Notes: generated by a model not told the origin, from the sequence alone. A stretch of DNA of 64,000 nt from Lentihominibacter butyricus (GCF_025567305.1 NZ_JAOQJP010000012.1:36299-100298); one strand, 5' to 3'. Positions 53,894-63,263 are shown, numbered from the stretch's first letter. Made by a program: numbers and translations.

Positions 53894-55813
53894 TTAAGCT
53901 AACTTGTGGAACATATGCCGAACCTTATCTATACGGCTATTCGGGCGGCGGGGTTGGCAAATAAATTTACCAATAGCTGGCTGGTATCCTTTTAACTCTG
54001 TCAAGCAGACTCCCTGCCCATTTGTGAAATAAGTTAAATCGTTCCTGTATTCTTGAATACATCTAGCAGGGATTTCTCCTTTCAGAATGACCTCGTCATT
54101 CTTTATCTGAGTACTTACAATATCTGCACAATACCTTGGAGCATCATGATACGCCCGTGAGAGATATTCCTGCGGTGCATAAATTTCAAAGTGGAGATAT
54201 GGCTCTAATAGTTCTGTCCCTGCTTTTTTTAAAGCCTGCTCCAATACGATAGGGGAAAGCAGCCGAAAGTCTGCGGGGGTACTTACAGGACTATAATACA
54301 ATCCATATTCAAAACAGATTTTACAGTCTGTCACTTTCCATCCATACAGCCCCTGCTCGCAGCCATAAAGAACCCCCTCCATAACCGCATTTTGGAACGA
54401 TTGATTTAAATATCCAAGTGAAACTCTGCTTTCATACTGCACTCCGCTTCCAATAGGGAGCGGCTCTATGGACAACCCGACAGAAGCCCAGAAAGGATTT
54501 GGCGGGACTTCTATGTGGATGGTATATTCTGCTTTTCTAAGCGGTCTTTCCATATATATAACAGTAGGCTCTTTTATTTCTGCCTCCACATGATATTTTT
54601 CCTCAAGGATGGCACAAATGACTTCCATCTGCACATTCCCCAAAAAAGAAAGTATAATCTCATGCGTTGTAGTATCCACATAATATTTTAAAAGAGGGTC
54701 GCCATCTGAAATTTCTGTAAGTGCCCCAAGCAATATTTCCCGCTGTTCAGATTTCTTTACTGCAATCGTTGTTTGGAGCATAGGGAGAGGATTTTCAATA
54801 AATTTTCTCTGCGGCAACAGTATTTCGTTCCCCAAAATACTGTTTAGCTGCAAAACATCATTTGGTAAAATTACAATATCACCAGAGCAGGCTGTATCGG
54901 ATGAATATAATTCACCGTTTGTCGGAACACACATCTCTGTGATTTTTATTTTCTCTTTTTCAGATATTCTAATAACATCCCTCAAATGCAATGTTCCGCT
55001 ATATATACGCACATAAACAAAACGCCGCCTTTTCTCTGAATATTCAATCTTAAAAACCTGCCCGCATAGTTCAGATTGACCTTCAGGCGTTGATGAATAA
55101 AATTTACTGGCAATTACTTCTATAAGCTGCCGAATCCCCAGATTGTTTTTAGCGCTTCCGTGATAAACGGGAAATAACGTTCCGTTTTGGAATCTCCTGT
55201 TTTCTTCCTGTTCCAGTTCTGACATTTTAAACGGTTTCCCTGACATATATTTCTCTAATAGTTCATCGTTTCCCATAATTACCGCATCCCACTGTTCCAT
55301 ATCGTCATTGTCCGTTACATTTATATGGGGATGCTGCCCAACCTTTTGCTTCACTATAATTTCCGAAGAAAGCTTTGCTTTCATTTCCCGATATACCATT
55401 GGCAAATCAATCCCCTCTTGGTCAATTTTATTGATGAAAAAAATTGTCGGAATCTTCATTATCTGTAGTGCATGAAACAGTATACGGGTCTGTGCCTGTA
55501 TGCCATCCTTTGCAGAAACTAATAATACTGCTCCGTCTAATACGGATAAAGAACGGTATACTTCCGCCAAAAAATCCATATGGCCTGGCGTATCTATAAT
55601 GTTGACTTTTACATCCTCCCACTGAAAAGATGTCACTGCTGTCTGGATAGTGATTCCCCTTTGACGCTCCAAATTCATTGTATCTGTCCTTGTTGTGCCT
55701 TCATCTACGCTCCCTAGTTCTGCAATTGCACCACTGGTATACAATAAACTTTCCGTTAATGTTGTCTTTCCTGCGTCAACGTGAGCCAGAATGCCTAAGT
55801 TAATTATTTTCAT
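53894..55813 (-). CDS. tet(O): Tetracycline resistance ribosomal protection protein Tet(O)
   Basis: A 639-residue EF-G-like GTPase that displaces tetracycline from the ribosome. G1 AHVDAGKTTLTE, G3 DTPGHMDF, G4 NKID, C-terminal YHDAPRYCADIVSTQIK and PNSRIDKVRHMFHKLA. Length and sequence agree with Tet(O) as I remember it, closer than to Tet(M) or Tet(W); a short mosaic segment cannot be excluded without a search. AGGAGG precedes the ATG. Upstream lie a consensus promoter, a seven-codon leader peptide and an attenuator. The only resistance gene in the element. Confidence 0.95.
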   Translation of the reverse strand: MKIINLGILAHVDAGKTTLTESLLYTSGAIAELGSVDEGTTRTDTMNLERQRGITIQTAVTSFQWEDVKVNIIDTPGHMDFLAEVYRSLSVLDGAVLLVSAKDGIQAQTRILFHALQIMKIPTIFFINKIDQEGIDLPMVYREMKAKLSSEIIVKQKVGQHPHINVTDNDDMEQWDAVIMGNDELLEKYMSGKPFKMSELEQEENRRFQNGTLFPVYHGSAKNNLGIRQLIEVIASKFYSSTPEGQSELCGQVFKIEYSEKRRRFVYVRIYSGTLHLRDVIRISEKEKIKITEMCVPTNGELYSSDTACSGDIVILPNDVLQLNSILGNEILLPQRKFIENPLPMLQTTIAVKKSEQREILLGALTEISDGDPLLKYYVDTTTHEIILSFLGNVQMEVICAILEEKYHVEAEIKEPTVIYMERPLRKAEYTIHIEVPPNPFWASVGLSIEPLPIGSGVQYESRVSLGYLNQSFQNAVMEGVLYGCEQGLYGWKVTDCKICFEYGLYYSPVSTPADFRLLSPIVLEQALKKAGTELLEPYLHFEIYAPQEYLSRAYHDAPRYCADIVSTQIKNDEVILKGEIPARCIQEYRNDLTYFTNGQGVCLTELKGYQPAIGKFICQPRRPNSRIDKVRHMFHKLA

Positions 55814-55856
55814 GTGATTTTCCTCCTATCAACACCCAAAAAAGGGCATAAAAATA

Positions 55857-55886
55857 CCCAGTGATAAATACTCCTATCACTGGGTA
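55857..55886 (-). terminator. Attenuator hairpin upstream of tet(O)
   Basis: ACCCAGTGATA and TATCACTGGGT arms; on the minus strand followed by ATTTTTATG. Known from tet(M)/tet(O) leaders as the terminator relieved when tetracycline slows leader translation. Confidence 0.88.
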
Positions 55887-56037
55887 AATAACTCCAATAG
55901 CCCCAAAACACTTATATGTTTTCGGGCATATAAAATTACATGATAAAAGTATTCTTAAACTGGGTACAAAAAACTAAGCCCCATATTAAAAGTGAAACGG
56001 GACTGCTACTTTTTGTTCCCACTATCAAATTGACAGT

Positions 56038-56061
56038 TTATTTAAGAATACCTTGCCGCAT
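56038..56061 (-). CDS. tet(O) leader peptide
   Basis: ATG at 56061 after AAGGAG encodes MRQGILK and stops at 56038. The same peptide opens the attenuation leader of tet(M)-type genes. It couples translation to read-through of the hairpin at 55857. Confidence 0.85.
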   Translation of the reverse strand: MRQGILK

Positions 56062-56093
56062 ATTTATTAACTCCTTGTATAATACTGAATCTA

Positions 56094-56122
56094 ATTATAT
56101 TCCTTAACCCTTTATTTGTCAA
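56094..56122 (-). promoter_or_regulatory. tet(O) promoter
   Basis: Minus strand TTGACA (56117-56122), 17-base spacer, TATAAT (56094-56099): perfect consensus, about 35 bases before the leader peptide. Confidence 0.92.
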
Positions 56123-56147
56123 GCTGACAAACTAAAGCAGAAAAAGC

Positions 56148-56166
56148 GGCAGGATTTCCCCCTGCC
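56148..56166 (-). terminator. Terminator after tnpV
   Basis: GGCAGG/CCTGCC stem followed on the minus strand by CTTTTT. Confidence 0.75.
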
Positions 56167-56179
56167 ACTAATCATCTGT

Positions 56180-56554
56180 TTATGCAAAAATAATTTCCTT
56201 TTCCACAATCTCCCTCGCACAAGCCCTTATGTTATTGAGGCATCCTGTCCATTCTAAGGCGTTTTCTGCCTTTAGCTGTTCCGTTATGCCCTGTGCCTGT
56301 TTCATACCCTCTATGAGCCTTTCAAAGCGTTCCTGTGCCTGTCTGTTGATGTCGGCAAGGTAGGCGTTTAGCCTGCCGCTTGTAAGAAGATTGGTGTATG
56401 TAACTTTACGGTACTGTTTTAGATAATCTAAATGCCGTTGCCCCCAGATGCCTATTGCCTGTTCTTCTTCGGCGGGTACAGTTAAGCACGGTATCAAATA
56501 ATCCCCTTGCCTTTCGTATTTGCCGCCCAGTTCCTCAAATAATGATTTTGCCAT
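56180..56554 (-). CDS. tnpV: TnpV family transposon-encoded protein
   Basis: A 124-residue protein with the TnpV pattern: MAKSLFEELGGKYERQGDYL, IGIWGQRHLDYLKQYRKVTY, TNLLTSGRLNAYLADI and AENALEWTGCLNNIRACARE. It is found at one end of Tn4451/Tn4453-type elements opposite tnpX; its role is not established. GGAGG precedes the ATG at 56554, about 57 bases inside the right end. Confidence 0.9.
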   Translation of the reverse strand: MAKSLFEELGGKYERQGDYLIPCLTVPAEEEQAIGIWGQRHLDYLKQYRKVTYTNLLTSGRLNAYLADINRQAQERFERLIEGMKQAQGITEQLKAENALEWTGCLNNIRACAREIVEKEIIFA

Positions 56555-57932
56555 TGTCTGTTACCTCCACATTCTTTTTTATTTTGAATGTCCGCAAAAT
56601 CCGTCCTACATCACTGGCTCTCTTATATTTTGCCAGCATAGACTCCAGTATGCTTTTTTCATATGCATCCATCAGCTCCTCGAGGCTCCTGCCCTCGATA
56701 CCTGACAGATCAGCTCCTGACAGGTCCGTAGGGACACCGATCGCCCTTTCTGTCTGCCGTTTAGTGATCACCTCATCATCAGAGCTTATCATTAGTCTTT
56801 CTATAACGTTTTCGAGCTCTCTTATGTTCCCCGGCCAGTCAAAATCCTTCAGGACTTCCATCGCTTCCGGTGAAACCACTTTGCTGAGCTTATATGTGAC
56901 ATTGAACTTTTCTGTAAAATAATCAACAAGAGCCTTTATATCCTTCTTCCTTCCCTTCAGCGGCATCAGCTCTATCGGCATGACGTTCAGTCTGTAATAA
57001 AGATCTCCTCTGAACGTGCCGTTTCTGACCGCTTCTTTGAGATCGCGGTTCGTAGCTGCTATGAAACGTATATCTACCGGGATCGTCTTTGTTCCACCAA
57101 CATGCATTATCTCCCGCTCCTGTATGGCTCTCAGCAGCTTCGACTGCAGATGTATCGGTATCTCTCCCACCTCGTCGAGAAACAGCGTACCGTGATTGGC
57201 CATTTCAAACAGTCCGGCCTTCCCGTTTTTGTCAGCGCCGGAAAAGGCGCCCTTTTCATATCCGAAAAGCTCTGACTCCATGAGGTTCTCCGGTATAGCA
57301 GCGCAGTTGACCTTTATAAAAGGCTTGCCTGCTCTCCCGCTGTTCTGATATATGAAATTCGCGAAGACTTCTTTTCCCGTTCCGGACTCCCCTGTAAGCA
57401 GGACTGTCGCATCGAGTTTGGCGACTCTCGTGGCTTTTTCCGCCAGCAGCTTTGTCTCGAAATCTTCAGCGATCATGTTGCCCCACATGACGATATTCTG
57501 CTTTCTCAGGTATTCGATCTCGTCTTTTATCTTCGCATTGTCCTTGTTCTTTTCTTCCAGAAGCTCTTTAAGAGTAAGAGTTTCCGTTATGTCACGCTCC
57601 GTGCATACGACTACATCGATGCCTTTATCGCTTTTCAGCGGCGTTCCAGTGACATAAACTTTGTCTCCGTCTCCGAGGTTCTGTATGATCATCTCCTCTT
57701 TGCCGCTCTCTATCGTTTTCAGCGAAACCGATTCCTCGATAAATCCCATGCGCTCGAGCTCCCGCATGTTCTTTCCGACTGTCTCACTTTGCTCAAGTCC
57801 GCCTGTCTTGCACGACTCGTTGTTGAGCAGTAGCGTTTTCCCGTTGCCGTCTGTGATATAGACGCCGACTTTAAGACAGTTGAGTATACCCAGCAGTTCC
57901 TTATAATTCTTTTCTATGAATTTCTTGTACAT
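56535..57932 (-). pseudogene. Sigma-54-dependent PAS activator truncated in its HTH by the element
   Basis: From ATG 57932 (GGAG upstream): PAS domain (LNCLKVGVYITDGNGKTLLL), coiled linker, AAA+ domain with Walker A GESGTGKE and the sigma-54 loop GAFSGADKNG (Ser in place of the usual Thr), and REDLYYRLN-like RGDLYYRLNVMPIELMPLKG. At 56612 the gene enters the element after ...LAKYKRAS; the frame then reads a foreign tail to 56535. The missing HTH half is at 45539-45610. Without it DNA binding should be lost. Before insertion it lay directly upstream of the saccharopine-dehydrogenase-like operon, its probable target. Confidence 0.9.
56589..56612. other. Right attachment junction of the element
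   Basis: GA core (TC at 56611-56612) between activator coding DNA on the right and the 22-bp inverted end of the element on the left. Confidence 0.8.
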
Positions 57933-57972
57933 CTTCTTCTCCAACACGTTTCGGGTATTCTGCCCTGTATCA

Positions 57973-60813
57973 TCACCTTGCCTTCAGCATTTTTTTCAGG
58001 AACTCTCCTGTATATGAGCCTTCGACCTCTGCGACTTCCTCCGGCGTCCCCTCCGCCACGATCATGCCGCCTCTGAATCCTCCGTCCGGTCCAAGGTCGA
58101 TGATATGGTCTGCACGCTTTATCACGTCGAGATTGTGCTCTATCACTACTACCGTATTTCCCGCGTCGACCAGCTTGTCCAGTACCGTTATCAGTCTGTC
58201 TACATCTGCGAAATGCAGCCCGGTCGTCGGTTCGTCCAGGATATACAGGGTCTTTCCCGTGCTCTTCTTGGAAAGCTCTGACGCGAGCTTTATCCTCTGC
58301 GCCTCTCCTCCTGAAAGCTGCGTGCTTGGCTGTCCCAGCTTGATATATCCCATGCCTACATCGAGCAGCGTCTGCAGCTGCCTTGAAATGGCGGGTATAT
58401 TCTGAAAGAACTCTGCGGCCTCTTCTATGTTCATATCGAGCACGTCAAAAATACTCTTGTCCTTGTACTTGACCTCGAGCGTCTCGTGATTATAGCGTTT
58501 TCCCTTGCAGACTTCACAAGGCACATATACATCCGGCAGGAAATGCATCTCAATCTTGATTATGCCGTCACCGCCGCAGGCCTCGCATCTGCCGCCCTTT
58601 ACATTGAAACTGAAACGGCCTTTGCCGTATCCTCGCAGCTTCGCCTCCGGCAGCTGTGAAAACAGATCTCTTATATGCGTGAACACTCCCGTATATGTTG
58701 CCGGGTTTGATCTCGGCGTCCTGCCTATCGGAGCCTGATTTATGTCGATGATCTTGTCGATATTCTGCAGACCGTTTATACGTTTGTATTTACCTGGCTT
58801 TTCCTTGCTTCCGTACATCTCAGCAGCAACAGCCTTGTACAGTATCTCGTTGATCAGGCTGCTCTTTCCCGAGCCTGAAACTCCTGTGACGCATACGAGC
58901 TCGCCCAGAGGTATCTTCACATCTATCCCCTTCAGATTATTCTCGGCAGCGCCCTTGATCTCCAGGAATTTTCCGTTGCCTTTTCTCCTCGTTTCGGGAA
59001 CTTCGATCTTCTTCTTTCCGCTCAGATACTGGCCCGTTATAGATTCAGGGCAGTTCATGATGTCTTCGACCGTGCCCTGAGCCACCAGCTCTCCGCCGTT
59101 GACTCCGGCCTCCGGACCGATATCGACTATGTGGTCAGCTGCATACATCGTGTCTTCGTCATGCTCCACGACTATAAGCGTATTGCCTATATCCGTCAGT
59201 CTTCTCAGCGCTTCCAGCAGTTTTTCATTATCCTTCTGATGCAGTCCTATGCTCGGCTCATCCAGGATGTAAAGCACTCCGACAAGTCCCGATCCTATCT
59301 GAGTCGCCAGTCTTATACGCTGTGATTCCCCTCCCGACAGCGTCGCTGCCGCTCTCGAAAGAGTCAGATAGTCCAGTCCCACATTTGCCAGAAATGTGAG
59401 TCTGCCCTTTATCTCTTTGATGATCTCCTCTGCTATCTTCATGTGTGTCTCCGAAAGCTTCAGATCTGACACGAACTCTATCGCTTCGGCAACTGACATA
59501 TCGCAGAATTCCATTATATTCTTTCCGCCCACAGTGACTGCCAGCAGTTCAGGCTTCAGCTTGTTGCCTTTACATACAGGGCATTGCGTGATGCGCATGT
59601 ATTTTTCCATCTTTTCCTTGATCCACTCGGAGCCGGTCTCTCTGTACCTCCTCTCAAGGTTATTGATTATACCCTCGAAAGTGTGATTTCTGTTCTGCGT
59701 GTCGCCGTTTCTGTTGGTATAAACGTACTGCAGCTTTTCATCACCGGTACCGTAAAGCAGCACCTGCTTGAATTCTTCCGGCAGATCCTTATACGGAGTA
59801 TCCAGGCTCGCACCGTATTTCTCTGCAAGCGCATTTATCACCTGCCAGTAGAAGCTGGTGTACTCCATCGTTGCAAACACGTTGCTCAGACACTTCTCGT
59901 TGATGCTCTTGTCCGTATCTGTTATTATCAGATCCGGGTCGATACGCTGTATGAAGCCGAGCCCGTTACACTCAGGGCATGCTCCCAGCGGATTGTTGAA
60001 CGAAAACATCCTCGGTTCGAGTTCCTCTATGCTGACTCCGTGCTCAGGGCATGCGAGGCTCGTGCTGAAGGTCTTTTCCTCAGGCCCTTCACCTTTGTCG
60101 ACGATCACCTGCACCAGTCCGTCACCATGGGCGATCGCAAGTTCACATGCTTCCGCCAGCCTGCTCTGGACTCCGTCCTTGACTTTTATCCTGTCTACGA
60201 CTATCTCTATCGTATGTTTGAATGTCTTCCCGAGCTTTATCTCTTCTTCTCCCAGGATCCTGATCTCACCGTCGACCCGCACTCGCGTAAATCCTTCCTT
60301 ACGGATCCTTTCGAGTATTTTCTCATGCTGTCCTTTTTTCTGTCTTACCACAGGCGCCATCACTGTCAGTTTCGTTCCCTCGCCTTCCAGCATCAGGAGT
60401 TCGACTATCTGATCTATAGTCTGGCTCGTGATCTCTCTGCCGCATACAGGGCAGTGCGGTATACCTATCCTCGCATACATCAGCCTGAGATAATCGTATA
60501 TTTCAGTTACCGTTCCCACCGTGGAACGCGGATTCTTGTTTGTAGTTTTCTGGTCTATCGAGATCGCCGGTGACAGTCCTTCTATATACTCCACATCCGG
60601 CTTTTCCATCTGCCCCAGGAACTGCCTCGCGTACGACGACAGACTTTCCATGTACTTTCTCTGCCCCTCAGCATATATCGTGTCAAATGCCAGAGATGAC
60701 TTTCCCGAACCTGACAGGCCTGTCAGCACGACAAGCTTGTCCCTCGGTATGGTAACGTCTATATTTTTAAGATTGTTTTCTCTGGCTCCCTTTATAATTA
60801 TATCTTTTGCCAT
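57973..60813 (-). CDS. uvrA: Excinuclease ABC subunit A
   Basis: A 946-residue UvrA with two ABC ATPase modules: IIIKGARENNLKNIDVTIPR with LTGLSGSGKSSLAFDT, a second Walker A VTGVSGSGKSSLINE, signature motifs TLSGGESQRIRLA and QLSGGEAQRIKLA, and zinc fingers CPVCGRE and CEACGGDG. It recognises DNA damage in nucleotide excision repair and loads UvrB. It follows uvrB by 109 bases. Full length, no defect. Confidence 0.97.
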   Translation of the reverse strand: MAKDIIIKGARENNLKNIDVTIPRDKLVVLTGLSGSGKSSLAFDTIYAEGQRKYMESLSSYARQFLGQMEKPDVEYIEGLSPAISIDQKTTNKNPRSTVGTVTEIYDYLRLMYARIGIPHCPVCGREITSQTIDQIVELLMLEGEGTKLTVMAPVVRQKKGQHEKILERIRKEGFTRVRVDGEIRILGEEEIKLGKTFKHTIEIVVDRIKVKDGVQSRLAEACELAIAHGDGLVQVIVDKGEGPEEKTFSTSLACPEHGVSIEELEPRMFSFNNPLGACPECNGLGFIQRIDPDLIITDTDKSINEKCLSNVFATMEYTSFYWQVINALAEKYGASLDTPYKDLPEEFKQVLLYGTGDEKLQYVYTNRNGDTQNRNHTFEGIINNLERRYRETGSEWIKEKMEKYMRITQCPVCKGNKLKPELLAVTVGGKNIMEFCDMSVAEAIEFVSDLKLSETHMKIAEEIIKEIKGRLTFLANVGLDYLTLSRAAATLSGGESQRIRLATQIGSGLVGVLYILDEPSIGLHQKDNEKLLEALRRLTDIGNTLIVVEHDEDTMYAADHIVDIGPEAGVNGGELVAQGTVEDIMNCPESITGQYLSGKKKIEVPETRRKGNGKFLEIKGAAENNLKGIDVKIPLGELVCVTGVSGSGKSSLINEILYKAVAAEMYGSKEKPGKYKRINGLQNIDKIIDINQAPIGRTPRSNPATYTGVFTHIRDLFSQLPEAKLRGYGKGRFSFNVKGGRCEACGGDGIIKIEMHFLPDVYVPCEVCKGKRYNHETLEVKYKDKSIFDVLDMNIEEAAEFFQNIPAISRQLQTLLDVGMGYIKLGQPSTQLSGGEAQRIKLASELSKKSTGKTLYILDEPTTGLHFADVDRLITVLDKLVDAGNTVVVIEHNLDVIKRADHIIDLGPDGGFRGGMIVAEGTPEEVAEVEGSYTGEFLKKMLKAR

Positions 60814-60893
60814 TTTACCTTCCTGTTGATCCTCTTATTCCCTTTTCTTCCGCCATTTCATGCTGTCTGTCGACGGAGTTCATTCTCCCTCTG

Positions 60894-60925
60894 CCGACAG
60901 GCATGCTTACCGACAGGCATGCTTA
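60894..60925. repeat. 16-bp tandem duplication at the uvrB stop codon
   Basis: CGACAGGCATGCTTAC occurs twice in tandem; the second copy ends in the uvrB stop codon (TTA on the plus strand). Confidence 0.6.
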
Positions 60926-62896
60926 CAGTCTAGCCTTGTATTCGAATATCACATCTCTGAGCTCGGCGGCACGCTCGAACTGCAGGTCTGCTGCAGCCTG
61001 TTTCATTTCCTTCTCGAGTTTGCCGACGTATGCCTTCAGCTCTTTCTTCGTGAGCTCGAGCGGACTCTTTCCTTCGTATTTTCCTTCATCCTCCGCAGCC
61101 TTAGTGGCTTCTATGACGCTTCTGACCGCTTTCTTTACAGTGTGCGGAACGATGCCGTGATCTTTGTTATACTTGTCCTGTATAGCGCGTCTTCGCTCCG
61201 TTTCGTCGATAGCCGACTTCATCGCCGGACTTATGCCGTCACAGTACATTATAACGCGGCTGTCGGCATTTCGTGCCGCTCTTCCTATAGTCTGTATCAG
61301 CGAGGTCTCCGTTCGAAGGAAGCCTTCCTTGTCGGCATCGAGTATGGCCACGAGTGAAACTTCAGGTATATCGAGCCCCTCTCTAAGCAGGTTTATGCCT
61401 ACCAGCACATCGAATGTCCCGAGTCTCAGATCTCTTATTATCTCCATTCTCTCCAGCGTATCTATCTCCGAATGCAGATACCTCACCTTTATCCCGACGT
61501 TTTTCAGATAATCCGTCAGGCTCTCTGCCATTTTCTTCGTGAGCGTCGTGATGAGAGTTCGCTCTCCTTTTGCTGTAGTCTTGTTTATCTCACCTATCAG
61601 ATGGTCCATCTGACCTTCTGTGCTGTGCATCTCTATCACAGGATCCAGCAGCCCTGTCGGCCTTATTATCTGCTCTGCCGAAATGCCGCCGCTCTGCTCT
61701 TTTTCATAAGGCGCAGGCGTTGCACTGACGTAAACTATCTGATTTATGAGATCGTTGAATTCTTCAAATTTCAGCGGTCTGTTGTCAAGCGCCGACGGCA
61801 GTCTGAAACCGTAATCCACCAGAGACTGCTTCCTCGACCGGTCCCCCGCATACATCGCCCTAAGCTGCGGAAGCATGACATGCGATTCATCTATTATTAT
61901 CAGAAAATCATCCGGTATATAGTCTATCAGCGTATACGGCCTGCATCCCGCTTCAAGTCCCGTTATGTGCCTCGAGTAGTTCTCTATGCCTTTGCATGTG
62001 CCGACTTCTCTGAGCATTTCCACATCGTATCTCGTCCGCTGCTCTATACGCTGCGCTTCGATCAGCTTGCCGCGGTCTCTGAACCACTGGATGCGCTCCT
62101 CGAGCTCTTCATTTATCGTCTGAGCAGCTCGCTCTATCTTCTCCTTGCTCGTCACATAATGCGATGCCGGATATATCGCCACGTGATTCCTGAGTCCCAC
62201 GATCTCGCCAGTGACAGGATTTATCTCCTTGATGGTCTCGACTTCATCTCCGAAAAGCTCTATCCTGACGGCATTTTCAGCTCCCGCCGGATATATGTCG
62301 ATCGTATCTCCTCTGACTCTGAAATTGCCGCGATCCATCGCGATATCATTTCTCGTGTACTGGATATCGACGAGCTTTCGCATCAGCTCCTGCCTGTCCT
62401 TCTCCATGCCCGGCCGCAGAGAGATCACCTGATTTTCATAGTCTATAGGACTTCCCAGTCCGTATATGCACGATACACTCGCTACTATTATCACGTCTCT
62501 TCTTTCGGAAAGCGCTGCAGTTGCGGAATGCCTGAGTTTTTCTATCTCTGCATTGATGTCCGAATCCTTTTCTATATACGTGTCGGTCGAAGCCACGTAC
62601 GCCTCCGGCTGATAGTAGTCGTAGTAGGAGACGAAGTATTCCACTGCGTTCTCCGGAAAAAATTCCTTGAACTCGCCGTGCAGCTGAGCTGCCAGCGTCT
62701 TGTTATGGGATATCACGAGCGTCGGTTTCTGCACTTTCTCTATGAGCTTCGCCATCGTAAAGGTTTTCCCTGATCCGGTCACGCCCATAAGCGTCTGTGC
62801 ACGTTTCCCGTTCTTTATTCCGTTCGCAAGGATCTCGATCGCCTGAGGCTGATCCCCCATCGGCTCGAAATCCGAATGCACTTTGAATTCCGTCAT
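60923..62896 (-). CDS. uvrB: Excinuclease ABC subunit B
   Basis: A 657-residue UvrB: Walker A LMGVTGSGKTFTMAK, the damage-verification hairpin YYDYYQPEAYVASTDTYIEK, helicase motif ATLIAxGRAARN-like IQTIGRAARNADSRVIMY, and the C-terminal UVR domain LEKEMKQAAADLQFERAAEL. It verifies lesions and recruits UvrC. AAAGGGGG precedes the ATG. The promoter at 63217-63245 overlaps a LexA box, so SOS control is expected, and the leader contains three 86-bp repeats. Confidence 0.97.
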   Translation of the reverse strand: MTEFKVHSDFEPMGDQPQAIEILANGIKNGKRAQTLMGVTGSGKTFTMAKLIEKVQKPTLVISHNKTLAAQLHGEFKEFFPENAVEYFVSYYDYYQPEAYVASTDTYIEKDSDINAEIEKLRHSATAALSERRDVIIVASVSCIYGLGSPIDYENQVISLRPGMEKDRQELMRKLVDIQYTRNDIAMDRGNFRVRGDTIDIYPAGAENAVRIELFGDEVETIKEINPVTGEIVGLRNHVAIYPASHYVTSKEKIERAAQTINEELEERIQWFRDRGKLIEAQRIEQRTRYDVEMLREVGTCKGIENYSRHITGLEAGCRPYTLIDYIPDDFLIIIDESHVMLPQLRAMYAGDRSRKQSLVDYGFRLPSALDNRPLKFEEFNDLINQIVYVSATPAPYEKEQSGGISAEQIIRPTGLLDPVIEMHSTEGQMDHLIGEINKTTAKGERTLITTLTKKMAESLTDYLKNVGIKVRYLHSEIDTLERMEIIRDLRLGTFDVLVGINLLREGLDIPEVSLVAILDADKEGFLRTETSLIQTIGRAARNADSRVIMYCDGISPAMKSAIDETERRRAIQDKYNKDHGIVPHTVKKAVRSVIEATKAAEDEGKYEGKSPLELTKKELKAYVGKLEKEMKQAAADLQFERAAELRDVIFEYKARL

Positions 62897-62952
62897 TTAT
62901 ATCATCCCCCTTTCAGAGGTCATCCAATCCAAAAATATATCATGCGAGGCGC

Positions 62953-63210
62953 AAGACCCGCGGGTATTATAACGAGCAAGCTCGTCGCAGCGCGTTTCAA
63001 TGGTTTCTTCATTGCGGCAACGCTGCGTATTGATGTACGAGACCCGCAGGCATTATAACGCGCAAGCTTGTCGCGGCGCGTTTCAATGGTTTCTTCATTG
63101 CGGCAACGCCGCGTATTGATGTACGAGACCCGCAGGCATTATAACGCGCAAGCTTGTCGCAGCGCGTTTCAATGGTTTCTTCATTGCGGCAACGCCGCGT
63201 ATTGATGTAT
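62953..63210. repeat. Three 86-bp tandem repeats in the uvrB leader
   Basis: Copies at 62953-63038, 63039-63124 and 63125-63210 are over 90% alike, with a truncated fourth start (GAAACCATTATAACACC) at 63211. Each holds short palindromes (CGCGCAAGCTTG region, GCGGCAACGCCGC) and, on the minus strand, TATAATG. They lie entirely in the transcribed leader of uvrB. The unit length is not a multiple of three, so it is not a protein repeat. Confidence 0.9.
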
Positions 63211-63216
63211 GAAACC

Positions 63217-63245
63217 ATTATAACACCTCCATTTTTAATTGTAAA
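63217..63245 (-). promoter_or_regulatory. uvrB promoter
   Basis: Minus strand TTTACA (63240-63245), 17-base spacer, TATAAT (63217-63222); start near 63210, giving a leader of about 310 bases. Confidence 0.85.
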
Positions 63246-63255
63246 CGCACGTTCG
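63242..63255 (-). promoter_or_regulatory. LexA (SOS) box
   Basis: CGAACGTGCGTTTA matches the Gram-positive box CGAACRNRYGTTYG at 13 of 14 positions and overlaps the uvrB -35 hexamer. Confidence 0.85.
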
Positions 63256-63263
63256 CACGCCAA

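Larger units (their letters stand above)
45611..56612 (-). mobile_element. Tn4451-like mobilizable element carrying tet(O), about 11 kb
   Basis: Bounded by GA core dinucleotides (TC on the plus strand at 45609-45610 and 56611-56612) and by imperfect 22-bp inverted ends (45611-45632 and 56589-56610, 16 of 22 matches, both ending in TTTTGCGGACA). It carries a TnpX-like recombinase reading to the very end, TnpV at the other end, a MobV relaxase, a RepA-like ATPase, ParB, YdbC, three sigma-like frames, tet(O) and a KTR protein. No type IV secretion genes, so it needs a helper to transfer. It interrupts a sigma-54 activator gene. Confidence 0.92.

Noticed and set aside
45601..56605. GGACG at both junctions as the recombination core
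   Set aside because: The GA a few bases away gives equal frame restoration, sits at the edge of the 22-bp inverted ends and matches the known GA use of TnpX/TndX recombinases.
61472..62773. A 433-residue plus-strand frame antisense to uvrB
   Set aside because: uvrB on the other strand is intact with all motifs; the antisense frame has no ribosome site and an implausible Tyr/Arg-rich product.
63009..63218. A 69-residue minus-strand frame with GGAGG before an ATG at 63218
   Set aside because: It reads the 86-bp repeat in successive frames, and the ATG overlaps the uvrB -10 hexamer, so it is upstream of the transcription start.
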